Source: Tardiphaga sp.
GTDB lineage: Bacteria > Pseudomonadota > Alphaproteobacteria > Rhizobiales > Xanthobacteraceae
DNA length: 7,549 nucleotides
NCBI GenBank assembly: GCA_014377915.1
Contig: JACMOT010000038.1
Location: 1-7,549 of the forward strand
Direction of reading: 5' to 3'
The notes under the pieces are model-generated. The model made no database searches and was not told the DNA's origin. It saw only the letters and a list, made by a program, of their open reading frames with translations. This document shows, piece by piece, positions 1 through 4,992 of this stretch. Both the position numbers and the translations under genes were made by a program. How positions within the stretch are numbered: the first letter of the stretch is position 1; every line of letters starts with the position of its first letter.

Positions 1-737
1 CCCATCGGGTCGTTGTTCTCGATCGAGCAGACGATGATGCATTTGTCGTTCTTGTCGCGCACCACCTCCATCTCGAACTCTTTCCAGCCGAGCACGGATT
101 CCTCGATCAGCACTTCGGAGGTCGGCGAGGCGTCGATGCCGCGCTCGACGATCTCGATGAATTCGGCCTTGGTGTAGGCGATGCCGCCGCCGGTGCCGCC
201 CATGGTGAAGGACGGGCGGATCAGCGCCGGGAAGTCGATCACATCGAGCGCGCGCAGGGCGTCCGGCAGGTTCTTCACCTGGACCGAACGCGGCGTCTCC
301 AGGCCGATCTTGGTCATCGCCTCGCGAAACCGCTGGCGGTCCTCGGCCTTGTCGATCGCGTCCGCCGTGGCGCCGATCATCTCGACGTCGAATTTCTCCA
401 GCGTGCCCTGCTTGCGCAGCGACAGCGCGCAGTTCAGTGCGGTCTGGCCGCCCATCGTCGGCAAAAGGGCAAAACCCTTGGAGCGGTCGCCGCGCTCCTT
501 TTCGATGATCTTGGCGACGATTTCCGGCGTGATCGGCTCGATGTAGGTCGCGTCCGCCAGATCCGGGTCGGTCATGATGGTGGCCGGATTGGAATTGACG
601 AGGACGATCCGGTAGCCCTCTTCCTTCAGCGTCTTGACCGCCTGGGTGCCCGAATAATCGAATTCGCACGCCTGGCCGATCACGATGGGACCGGCGCCGA
701 TGATCAGGATGGTGGATATGTCAGTGCGTTTCGGCAT
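1..737 (-). CDS. carB: Carbamoyl-phosphate synthase large subunit, N-terminal part (truncated by window edge)
   Basis: The minus strand reads [20 protein letters not shown] from an ATG at 737 and stays open to base 1, giving 245 residues of a protein that is usually about 1,070-1,150 long. It is the subunit that makes carbamoyl phosphate from bicarbonate, ATP and the ammonia delivered by CarA, for arginine and pyrimidine synthesis in the cytoplasm. Visible signatures are the Rossmann-like pre-ATP-grasp segment [20 protein letters not shown] (residues 14-33), [21 protein letters not shown] and the glycine-rich FTMGGTGGG loop of the first ATP-grasp domain, followed by [10 protein letters not shown]. 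The ribosome binding site is weak (GTGAG, five bases before ATG). The gene sits 157 bases after the stop of the MFS gene on the same strand, but a strong terminator lies between them, so it probably has its own promoter and leader. Identity is secure; the 3' three-quarters lie outside the window. Confidence 0.97.
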   Translation of the reverse strand, partial: MPKRTDISTILIIGAGPIVIGQACEFDYSGTQAVKTLKEEGYRIVLVNSNPATIMTDPDLADATYIEPITPEIVAKIIEKERGDRSKGFALLPTMGGQTALNCALSLRKQGTLEKFDVEMIGATADAIDKAEDRQRFREAMTKIGLETPRSVQVKNLPDALRALDVIDFPALIRPSFTMGGTGGGIAYTKAEFIEIVERGIDASPTSEVLIEESVLGWKEFEMEVVRDKNDKCIIVCSIENNDPM

Positions 738-768
738 TATATCTCACGATTGGGTGGCAAATCGGCAC

Positions 769-798
769 AAAAAAAGGGCGCGCGTGCTGCGCGTCCCT
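769..798 (-). terminator. Intrinsic terminator between the MFS gene and carB (possible carB attenuator)
   Basis: On the minus strand, arm AGGG-A-CGCGC (798-789), loop AGCAC (788-784) and arm GCGCG-CCCT (783-775) form nine base pairs with one bulged A. Seven T follow (775-769). This is a textbook rho-independent terminator. It ends only 31 bases before the carB start codon, which leaves little room for a complete promoter after it. It therefore either ends MFS transcription while carB starts from an unusually close promoter, or lies inside the carB leader and acts as an attenuator. Confidence 0.85.
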
Positions 799-805
799 TG
801 AGCCC

Positions 806-823
806 GGGCGCTGGAGCGACCCT
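806..823 (-). promoter_or_regulatory. Leader hairpin upstream of the terminator, able to compete with it
   Basis: The minus strand reads AGGGTCGC-TCCA-GCGCCC (823-806): a GGG/CCC and CGC/GCG stem with one bulged T and a four-base loop. Its right arm GCGCCC (811-806) can pair instead with GGG-A-CGC (797-791), the left arm of the terminator, across the loop GGGCTCAA. That alternative would prevent the terminator from forming. No leader peptide overlapping the first arm was found; the only nearby mini-ORF reads MPSPPG. Confidence 0.35.
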
Positions 824-858
824 GAAGGCCGATCCGCGCGCGCGGCTGTCTTTAGACC

Positions 859-887
859 AGTTTAGCCGGGCGGGGAAGGCATTTAAA
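859..887 (-). promoter_or_regulatory. Possible carB promoter
   Basis: Just after the MFS stop codon the minus strand has TTTAAA (887-882), 17 bases, then TAAACT (864-859). Each hexamer matches four of six sigma-70 consensus positions. Transcription would start near 852 and give a leader of roughly 115 bases that includes the two hairpins before carB. This is inference: alphaproteobacterial -10 and -35 boxes are loose, and weak matches like these occur by chance. Confidence 0.25.
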
Positions 888-894
888 GTCGCGA

Positions 895-2067
895 TCAACC
901 GGCAAGTGGCGCCAATCGGAGCTTTTGCCGGCGCTCCCGGAACAGATGCAGCAGCAGCGCCGCGCCGACGCTGATGGCGCCGATCCAGCCGATGTCGCTG
1001 GCCGGCAGCGAAGCGACCACCACCCCGCCGGCGGCGCCACCGATCGCGATCCCCAGATACATCGCCGAGGCGTTCAGCGACAGCGCGATCATCGGCGCGT
1101 CCGGCGCCAGATGCAGCAGGGTATTGACCTGCGCGGGATAGAACATCCAGCCGGCGATGCTCTGCGCGAACATCATCGCCAGAAACAGCGCGGCGGCGAA
1201 GGGCGGCGTCGCGTATTTCAGGGCCAGCGACTGCGCCACCAGCGTCGCAATCACGATCATCAGCGCGCTGGTGGCGGTGCGCAACGATCCCAGCCGATCG
1301 ACCAGCGCGCCGCCCAGCAAATTGCCAGTGGCTGCGCCAGCGCCTGACAGCAGCAAAGCGAGGCTGATTTGCGTGGTGCTGAATCCGAGCGCATGCAGCG
1401 GAACGGCCAAATAGGTAAAGGCCCCGATGGCGCCGGCCGCCCACAATACGGTGGTACCCAGCGCCTGCAGCACGCCGCCATGGCGGGCGATCGCGAAGCG
1501 CTGCGCCAGCGTTGCCGTGGTGCGCGGCAGACCGCGTGGCAGTCCGAATTGCAGGCCGGCCAATGCCAGGGTGCCCAGGATCGCAACCAGGACAAATGCC
1601 GAACGCCAGCCGAAATGCGCGCCGATCAGGGTGCCGATCGGCACGCCGAGCACGGTCGCAACCGTGAGGCCCGACGTGACCAGCGCAATGGCGCGGCCGC
1701 GGCGTTCGGGGCTGGCCATCGCCACGGCGACGGCGTTGGCTGTCGGCATGCACAGGCCGGCGCCGAGCGCCATCAGCATTCGCGACAGCATCAGCGAAGT
1801 GAAGCCGCCGGCATTCGCGGCAATCAGGTTGCCGACGATGAAGGTGCACAGCGCCAGCGTCAGCACGATTTTGCGGTCGAAGTCGTTGAACACCACCGCC
1901 AGGATCGGCGAGCCTATTGCGTAGGTCAGGGCATAGACGGTGACCAGCTGGCCGGTCGCGGCCAGCGAGATGTGGACGTCGGCGGCGATCACCGGCAACA
2001 GGCCGGCGATGACAAAGGCCTCGGTGCCGATCGAAAAGGCGGCCACGGCCAACCAGAAAATACTCAT
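895..2067 (-). CDS. MFS transporter, DHA1 (drug:H+ antiporter-1) type efflux protein
   Basis: A 390-residue, strongly hydrophobic protein with about twelve predicted membrane spans, the usual size for a 12-helix DHA1 exporter of the inner membrane. Family marks are FSIGTEAFVIAGLLP in helix 1 (residues 11-25), the loop 2-3 motif ending DFDRK (62-66), SRMLMALGAG in helix 4 and the antiporter motif C region VTSGLTVATVLGVPIG (130-145) followed by GAHFGWR. The substrate cannot be read from sequence. I place the start at ATG 2067, which has GAGAG six bases upstream. An in-frame ATG at 2124 would add 19 residues, but it lies inside operator O2 and upstream of the likely transcription start. The gene diverges from an ArsR-type regulator, which suggests repression relieved by a ligand. 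Its transcript should end at the terminator at 769-798. Confidence 0.92.
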   Translation of the reverse strand: MSIFWLAVAAFSIGTEAFVIAGLLPVIAADVHISLAATGQLVTVYALTYAIGSPILAVVFNDFDRKIVLTLALCTFIVGNLIAANAGGFTSLMLSRMLMALGAGLCMPTANAVAVAMASPERRGRAIALVTSGLTVATVLGVPIGTLIGAHFGWRSAFVLVAILGTLALAGLQFGLPRGLPRTTATLAQRFAIARHGGVLQALGTTVLWAAGAIGAFTYLAVPLHALGFSTTQISLALLLSGAGAATGNLLGGALVDRLGSLRTATSALMIVIATLVAQSLALKYATPPFAAALFLAMMFAQSIAGWMFYPAQVNTLLHLAPDAPMIALSLNASAMYLGIAIGGAAGGVVVASLPASDIGWIGAISVGAALLLHLFRERRQKLRLAPLAG

Positions 2068-2081
2068 GCCGCGCTCTCGTT

Positions 2082-2099
2082 GTTCAATATTCGTTGAAC
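2082..2099. promoter_or_regulatory. Operator O1 for the divergent ArsR-type repressor (inferred)
   Basis: A perfect inverted repeat GTTCAA-TATTCG-TTGAAC, with 6-base arms and a 6-base spacer. It lies 15 bases upstream of the MFS start codon and over its predicted transcription start. The arms and spacer length match those of O2. That the neighbouring ArsR-type protein binds it is inferred from proximity and symmetry. Confidence 0.7.
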
Positions 2100-2124
2100 T
2101 AATCAGGGGGCTGGGCTTTGTCAA
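2096..2124 (-). promoter_or_regulatory. Probable promoter of the MFS gene
   Basis: The minus strand shows a perfect -35 box TTGACA (2124-2119), a 17-base spacer and a poor -10 TAGTTC (2101-2096). The predicted start near 2089 falls inside operator O1, and O2 abuts the -35 box, so a repressor on either site would block polymerase. The -35 is convincing; the -10 is weak and its exact position is uncertain. Confidence 0.5.
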
Positions 2125-2166
2125 TGTTCAACAGTCATTGAACATCACGTCTCTTCGGTCTATCTG
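2118..2166 (+). promoter_or_regulatory. Candidate promoter elements of the arsR-type gene
   Basis: Two placements are possible. TTGAAC (2138-2143), 17 bases, TATCTG (2161-2166) would start RNA at about 2173, which is the A of the arsR ATG, giving a leaderless message. TTGTCA (2118-2123) with a poor -10 near 2141-2146 would leave a leader of about 20 bases. Both overlap O2, consistent with autorepression. No Shine-Dalgarno sequence is visible before the ATG, which fits the leaderless reading. Confidence 0.35.
2124..2145. promoter_or_regulatory. Operator O2 for the divergent ArsR-type repressor (inferred)
   Basis: A perfect inverted repeat ATGTTCAA-CAGTCA-TTGAACAT with 8-base arms and a 6-base spacer. 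Its core GTTCAA-N6-TTGAAC is identical to O1. The centres of O1 and O2 are 44 bases apart, close to four helical turns. A second, off-centre repeat TCAATG-N9-CATTGA (2121-2141) overlaps it. O2 touches the -35 box of the MFS promoter and covers possible arsR promoter elements, so one site could control both genes. Confidence 0.75.
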
Positions 2167-2172
2167 TTTCCG

Positions 2173-2547
2173 ATGTCCCGAACCCCCGCCCATCCCGCGC
2201 GCGACCAGATTCAACTGCCGCTGGTGCTGGATTGCCTCAGCGATCCGACCCGGCTGGCCATTGTCTGCAGCCTGGCCGGGCACGATCAGTCGGCCGCCGA
2301 CCTGCGCTGCGGCGACTTCACCGGCTTCAGCGGAAAATCCAATCTGGCCTATCATTTTGCGCGGCTGCGCGAGGCTGGGCTGGTGATGACCCGGGTCAAG
2401 GGCACCGCGCGCTACATCACCTTGCGGCGCGATGATCTCGCAGCCCGGTTTCCGGGGCTGCTCGACACGGTCATCAAGTCCGCGATGGCGGATATGGAGC
2501 CGTGGATGCCGATCGGATGCCGTCTGGTCTGCGACAAGGTGGTCTGA
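2173..2547 (+). CDS. ArsR/SmtB-type winged-helix transcriptional regulator
   Basis: A 124-residue protein of the usual size for this family of dimeric repressors. The N-terminal LDCLSDPTRLAIVCSLAG (19-36) is the typical opening of the fold. FSGKSNLAYHFARLREAGLV (52-71) is the helix-turn-helix with recognition helix, and TRVKGTARYITLRRDDL (73-89) is the beta wing. The classical metal motif ELCVCDL is absent: the equivalent stretch reads DLRCGDF with one cysteine (Cys46). Other cysteines are 21, 32, 116 and 120, the last two forming a CxxxC pair near the C-terminus. It therefore probably senses an organic ligand or redox change rather than arsenic by the standard site. It is divergent from the MFS exporter, with two matching operators between them, so it most likely represses both genes. 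The start at 2173 lacks a ribosome binding site. Confidence 0.88.
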   Translation: MSRTPAHPARDQIQLPLVLDCLSDPTRLAIVCSLAGHDQSAADLRCGDFTGFSGKSNLAYHFARLREAGLVMTRVKGTARYITLRRDDLAARFPGLLDTVIKSAMADMEPWMPIGCRLVCDKVV

Positions 2548-2548
2548 C

Positions 2549-2564
2549 GCCTCGGTAACGAGGC
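2549..2564. terminator. Perfect hairpin between the arsR-type gene and the tRNA-like gene
   Basis: GCCTCG-GTAA-CGAGGC on the plus strand: six base pairs around a GNRA-type tetraloop (TTAC on the minus strand). It begins one base after the arsR TGA and ends directly against the encoded CCA of the convergent tRNA-like gene. Neither side has a T-run, so it is not a canonical intrinsic terminator. It could stop readthrough from both sides weakly or mark the 3' end for RNA processing. Confidence 0.5.
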
Positions 2565-2641
2565 TGGAGGCCCGGCCTGGATTTGAACCAGGATCAAAGA
2601 GCGATGCACTGCCCCCCGCGTAAACATTCCGCCACCGGGCC
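2565..2641 (-). tRNA. tRNA-Cys-like gene (GCA) with aberrant anticodon arm; possible pseudo-tRNA
   Basis: Minus strand, 77 bases including an encoded CCA. The acceptor stem GGCCCGG/CCGGGCC (2641-2635 with 2575-2569) is a perfect 7 bp, the discriminator is T, and CCA is at 2567-2565. The T-arm CCTGG-TTCAAAT-CCAGG is perfect. The 5' half GGCCCGGTGGCGGAATG matches what I recall of alphaproteobacterial tRNA-Cys. The D-stem GCG/CGC is intact, but the D-loop reads AATGTTTA where GG is expected, so G19, which normally pairs with C56, is a T. The anticodon stem GGGGC/GCTCT pairs only with two G-U wobbles, and the loop AGTGCATC has eight bases instead of seven. T-GCA sits inside it, giving a cysteine anticodon, and the molecule is about three bases longer than an ordinary tRNA-Cys. 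It could be functional, a decayed copy, or a tRNA-like RNA with another role. Confidence 0.6.
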
Positions 2642-2652
2642 GTAGGCAGTTT

Positions 2653-2674
2653 CACCGATCACGGACCGGTGATC
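2653..2674. repeat. Overlapping inverted repeats between the methyltransferase and tRNA-like genes
   Basis: GATCAC-GGACCG-GTGATC (2657-2674) is a 6-bp-arm repeat, and CACCG-N9-CGGTG (2653-2671) overlaps it. They lie in the 70 bases between the methyltransferase stop and the tRNA 5' end, both on the minus strand. No T-run follows. They could be a weak terminator, a protein site or an RNA processing structure; the two forms exclude each other. Confidence 0.4.
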
Positions 2675-2711
2675 CAGCGTCGCCGTGCATTATCCCTAAC
2701 CGTCGGTTGGC

Positions 2712-3407
2712 TCAGAAGGCGTGACGGGCGATGAATGTCATCCGCCAGCGGTTGTGGCCGATATTGACCGGCGCCCGCGAGGCGCTGAAGCCGGCCGCCG
2801 CGAGTTTGGCCAGCATCTCGGTCTCGCTGTAGCGCTGCAGGCCGATCCTGGTCCGCAACTGCCGGTAGTCGGACAAAGCGGTGCGCACCAGCCCCCACAC
2901 GGCGTCCTTGATGAACCCATGCTTGCCGGCCAGTCGCATCAGCGCCGCGACATCGCGCCCCATGCCGACATCGGGCTGCAGAATGTCGCCGACCACCAGC
3001 TTGCCGCCTGGCCGCAGCAGCCGCTTGATCACGGCGAAGCCGCCGTCGAGCTCGGCCGGCGTCATATATTGTGCCACCGAGTTCATGATCGCGAGATCGA
3101 TCGACTGTTCCTCCATATGGCGCAGATCGTCGAGCGACCGAACCCGGATCTTGGTGATCGGCGCGAAGCGGGCGATCAGCCGCCCGCGTACGCCAGGCGC
3201 CGGCTCGGCCAGGATCAGCTTGCCGCACGCCGCCGCCACCATGGCTGCCGACAGCGCCTCCCCGCAGGCATAATCCAGCACGACGGCGTCGGGAGAGGCG
3301 ACATAGCCGATGATGTCGCCGGCGATCTCCTGAAAATGCACGTCGCGATGCAGCTTGCTGGCGTAGATCGTGTGGGTTGAATCGTAATAATCGATCCAGT
3401 CGTCCAT
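2712..3407 (-). CDS. Class I SAM-dependent methyltransferase, substrate unknown
   Basis: A 231-residue soluble protein with the Rossmann-type methyltransferase core. Motif I is VLDYACGEA (43-51), which binds S-adenosylmethionine. The acidic residue after strand 2 is Glu68 in LILAEP, motif II/IV is IDLAIMNSVAQYM (103-115), and LLRPGGKLVVGDI (130-142) is the motif III loop and strand. Residues 17-32 (SKLHRDVHFQEIAGDI) form an amphipathic helix before the core, as in several small-molecule methyltransferases. The C-terminal 70 residues presumably shape the substrate pocket, and I do not recognise them. The ATG at 3407 is preceded by CCAGG about eight bases away, a weak ribosome binding site. It diverges from dps across 227 bases and is followed on the same strand by the tRNA-like gene. 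Whether the two are co-transcribed is unknown, and a link to RNA methylation is not shown by the sequence. Confidence 0.85.
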   Translation of the reverse strand: MDDWIDYYDSTHTIYASKLHRDVHFQEIAGDIIGYVASPDAVVLDYACGEALSAAMVAAACGKLILAEPAPGVRGRLIARFAPITKIRVRSLDDLRHMEEQSIDLAIMNSVAQYMTPAELDGGFAVIKRLLRPGGKLVVGDILQPDVGMGRDVAALMRLAGKHGFIKDAVWGLVRTALSDYRQLRTRIGLQRYSETEMLAKLAAAGFSASRAPVNIGHNRWRMTFIARHAF

Positions 3408-3439
3408 GGTTTGGCCTGGCTTTTCTTTGTTCCGCCGCG

Positions 3440-3464
3440 GGAACCGGTGCAGTCGTGAAGCATT
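3440..3464 (+). promoter_or_regulatory. Possible EcfG (general stress sigma) promoter for dps
   Basis: GGAAC (3440-3444), 16 bases, then CATT (3461-3464). The rhizobial EcfG consensus as I recall it is GGAAC-N16/17-CGTT, so this differs by one base in the -10. The GGAAC is also the right arm of an imperfect palindrome GTTCC-GCCGCG-GGAAC (3429-3444). dps genes are commonly in the general stress regulon of this group. The implied 5' leader is about 165 bases. The assignment is inferred. Confidence 0.35.
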
Positions 3465-3468
3465 ATGG

Positions 3469-3530
3469 GTCTAGAGCGTTTTCAGGTGCGTTGGAAACCG
3501 CCTTTCACCCGCAAGACCTCGTTTTCAGGA
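3469..3530. repeat. Degenerate dispersed intergenic element, with a direct repeat CGTTTTCAGG
   Basis: The stretch beginning TCTAGAGCGTTTTCAGG resembles, from memory, a short palindromic element scattered between genes in Bradyrhizobium and relatives. The 10-base direct repeat CGTTTTCAGG occurs at 3477-3486 and again at 3520-3529, 43 bases apart. It lies between the divergent methyltransferase and dps genes, where it could also hold regulatory sites. The rest of the 227-base gap (3408-3634) shows the EcfG-like boxes and the dps ribosome binding site, and nothing else I can support. Confidence 0.4.
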
Positions 3531-3634
3531 TTTGCAGCCATTTTAGCAGCACCGGTCATCGCCTCGAACCACCTCGTCGCGACGCCCCGCCTGTCTGAAA
3601 TTACAGCGATCCGTCCTCAGGAAGGTAACCTGCC

Positions 3635-4165
3635 GTGTCCCCAACCAAGACCGCCTCTAAAGTCGCCGCCGATCTCGATACCCCCTCGGATCTGCCGCGG
3701 GACGCCACCGACAAGATCTCAAAAACGCTGAACGTGCTGCTGGCCGATACGTTCGCGCTGTATCTCAAGACCAAGAACTTCCACTGGCACATGAGCGGCC
3801 GGCATTTTCGCGACTATCATTTGCTGCTCGACGAACAGTCCGAGCAGATTTTCGCGACGACCGACGACATGGCGGAGCGCGTTCGCAAGGTCGGCGGCAC
3901 CACGCTGCGTTCGATCGGCCAGATTGCGAAGCTGCAGACTATCAAGGACAATGACGAGGCCTACGTGCCGCCGCGCGAGATGCTGCGCGAATTGATGAAT
4001 GACAACAAGCATATCGCCGCCGCGATGCGCAAGGCGCACGAGATCGTCGATGATCTCAAGGATTCGGCCACCGCCGGTCTTCTGGAAAACTGGATCGACG
4101 AGACCGAACGCCGGACCTGGTTCCTGTTCGAAGCCAGCCGCCAGGAAGGCGGCAACGAAGACTAG
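3635..4165 (+). CDS. dps: Dps-family DNA-binding ferritin-like protein
   Basis: A 176-residue protein of the Dps mini-ferritin family, which forms 12-subunit shells that oxidise Fe(II) with hydrogen peroxide and protect DNA in starvation and oxidative stress. The inter-subunit ferroxidase ligands are all in place with canonical spacing: His50, His62, Asp66, Asp77 and Glu81, within NFHWHMSGRHFRDYHLLLDE (48-67) and DDMAERVRKVGG (77-88). The N-terminal tail of about 25 residues carries four lysines or arginines mixed with acidic residues, so tail-mediated DNA binding is possible but not certain. The start is GTG at 3635, preceded by a strong ribosome binding site AGGAAGG (3619-3625) nine bases upstream; no ATG competes. 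It is a single-gene unit with a perfect terminator 20 bases after the stop. Expression may depend on the EcfG-like promoter at 3440-3464. Confidence 0.95.
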   Translation: MSPTKTASKVAADLDTPSDLPRDATDKISKTLNVLLADTFALYLKTKNFHWHMSGRHFRDYHLLLDEQSEQIFATTDDMAERVRKVGGTTLRSIGQIAKLQTIKDNDEAYVPPREMLRELMNDNKHIAAAMRKAHEIVDDLKDSATAGLLENWIDETERRTWFLFEASRQEGGNED

Positions 4166-4185
4166 TCTTCGGCGCCGTGACGTTG

Positions 4186-4219
4186 AAAAGCCCTCTCCGC
4201 AAGGAGGGGGCTTTTTTTT
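4186..4219 (+). terminator. Intrinsic terminator of dps
   Basis: The arm AAAAGCCCTCTCC (4186-4198), a GCAA tetraloop (4199-4202) and the arm GGAGGGGGCTTTT (4203-4215) pair along their full length with one T-G wobble. Eight T run from 4212 to 4219. On the minus strand the same stem is followed by TTTT, so it may also stop transcripts of the convergent thioesterase gene. The remaining 95 bases to that gene's stop show nothing I can name. Confidence 0.93.
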
Positions 4220-4314
4220 GAAGTAGCCGGCATCAGGGCTTGCGGCGTCCGGGGCGGAGTTCATCGCGGATGGGCCAGGCCCGGATGTCGCCAGGCTCAT
4301 CTGCGCTACAGATT

Positions 4315-4809
4315 TCAGGCGTCTGTCGGGATTTCGAAAATCAGACAGGTCGTGGTGGCATGGGCCAGCAGCCGTCCGCTCGAATCGGTAATTCGCGCTT
4401 CGGCGGTGGCGGCCCGGCGACCGACGTTAAAAATCTTGCCCTCGGTGCGGACGGTGCCGGAATCCTTCGTCATGCCGCGAATGAAGCTGATCTTGAACTC
4501 CAGCGTGGTGTAGCCTCTGCCCGGTGGCAGCATGGTGTGAACGCAAAGTCCCATCGCCGAATCCAGCAGGATGGCGGCGTAACCGCCATGCACCGACCCG
4601 ATCGGATTATAGTGCCGGAAACCGGGCACACTGTGAAACACCACGGCGCCGGGCTCGGCGGTGCAGTCGAACGGCGCCCCATTCTCCATGATCGGCGGCT
4701 CGGGCAATTCGCCGGCAAAGATCTTTCGCACGAAATCGAGCCCTGACATCGACGCCATCAACTCGGGTGTGACGACGTCGTATCGGGTCGGAGCAGGGGT
4801 GTCGGTCAT
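4315..4809 (-). CDS. PaaI-like hotdog-fold acyl-CoA thioesterase
   Basis: A 164-residue protein of the PaaI/YbgC-like hotdog superfamily, which hydrolyses acyl- or aryl-CoA thioesters as small oligomers in the cytoplasm. The signature NPIGSVHGGYAAILLDSAMG (68-87) holds the HGG turn and the central helix with Asp83 at the usual catalytic position. YTTLEFKISFIRGM (100-113) and GRRAATAEARITDSSGRLLA (130-149) are the typical following strands, ending in THATTTC-like HATTTCLIF. The ATG at 4809 is chosen because GAGGAAG lies about six bases upstream. The reading frame stays open further upstream, but that part is antisense to lysE and has no ribosome binding site. The roughly 50-residue N-terminal extension before the fold is common in this branch. 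The substrate is unknown. It diverges from the lysE-type gene across 183 bases. Confidence 0.9.
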   Translation of the reverse strand: MTDTPAPTRYDVVTPELMASMSGLDFVRKIFAGELPEPPIMENGAPFDCTAEPGAVVFHSVPGFRHYNPIGSVHGGYAAILLDSAMGLCVHTMLPPGRGYTTLEFKISFIRGMTKDSGTVRTEGKIFNVGRRAATAEARITDSSGRLLAHATTTCLIFEIPTDA

Positions 4810-4827
4810 GGCATCTTCCTCACATTT

Positions 4828-4843
4828 TATGACGTTCATCATA
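4828..4843. promoter_or_regulatory. Small inverted repeat upstream of the thioesterase gene
   Basis: TATGA-CGTTCA-TCATA, with 5-base arms and a 6-base spacer, centred about 27 bases before the thioesterase ATG in the divergent gap. It could be an operator. The arms are short and no regulator gene is adjacent, so chance is a real possibility. The rest of the 4810-4992 gap shows only the lysE ribosome binding site. Confidence 0.25.
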
Positions 4844-4992
4844 CCAAAAGTGTTCGGATGTGCCAATGCCTTGAGAAAACATCCCGTGTCATGGCGAGTG
4901 GAGATAGCCGGATGGACGCTCGCCGCGCAGTGTCTTCCCCTGCGCGCGAGGCCGTGCATTACTGCGGGCTGATACAGCACGAGGGCATGTCG

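Noticed and set aside
737..742. TATAAT sequence overlapping the carB start codon as a -10 box
   Set aside because: It overlaps the ATG itself, so it would start transcription inside the gene, and no -35 box lies at a proper distance.
737..1849. Long minus-strand open frame of 370 codons before carB
   Set aside because: It overlaps the MFS gene in another frame and its translation is arginine- and alanine-rich without hydrophobic or family pattern, a by-product of GC-rich coding.
1369..2097. Plus-strand open frame of 242 codons opposite the MFS gene
   Set aside because: Translation is full of Gln, Arg and Gly with no fold signature; it is the antisense shadow of a clearly real transporter.
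2068..2124. In-frame upstream ATG giving a 19-residue longer MFS protein
   Set aside because: The ATG lies in operator O2 and upstream of the predicted transcription start; the extension is polar, while ATG 2067 begins right at helix 1 with a ribosome binding site.
2128..2655. Minus-strand open frame of 175 codons over arsR and the tRNA-like gene
   Set aside because: It is antisense to a recognisable regulator and runs through a structured RNA gene.
4858..4992. Upstream start for the LysE protein
   Set aside because: The added residues are polar and unlike the family, whose members begin directly with helix 1; no ribosome binding site precedes 4858.
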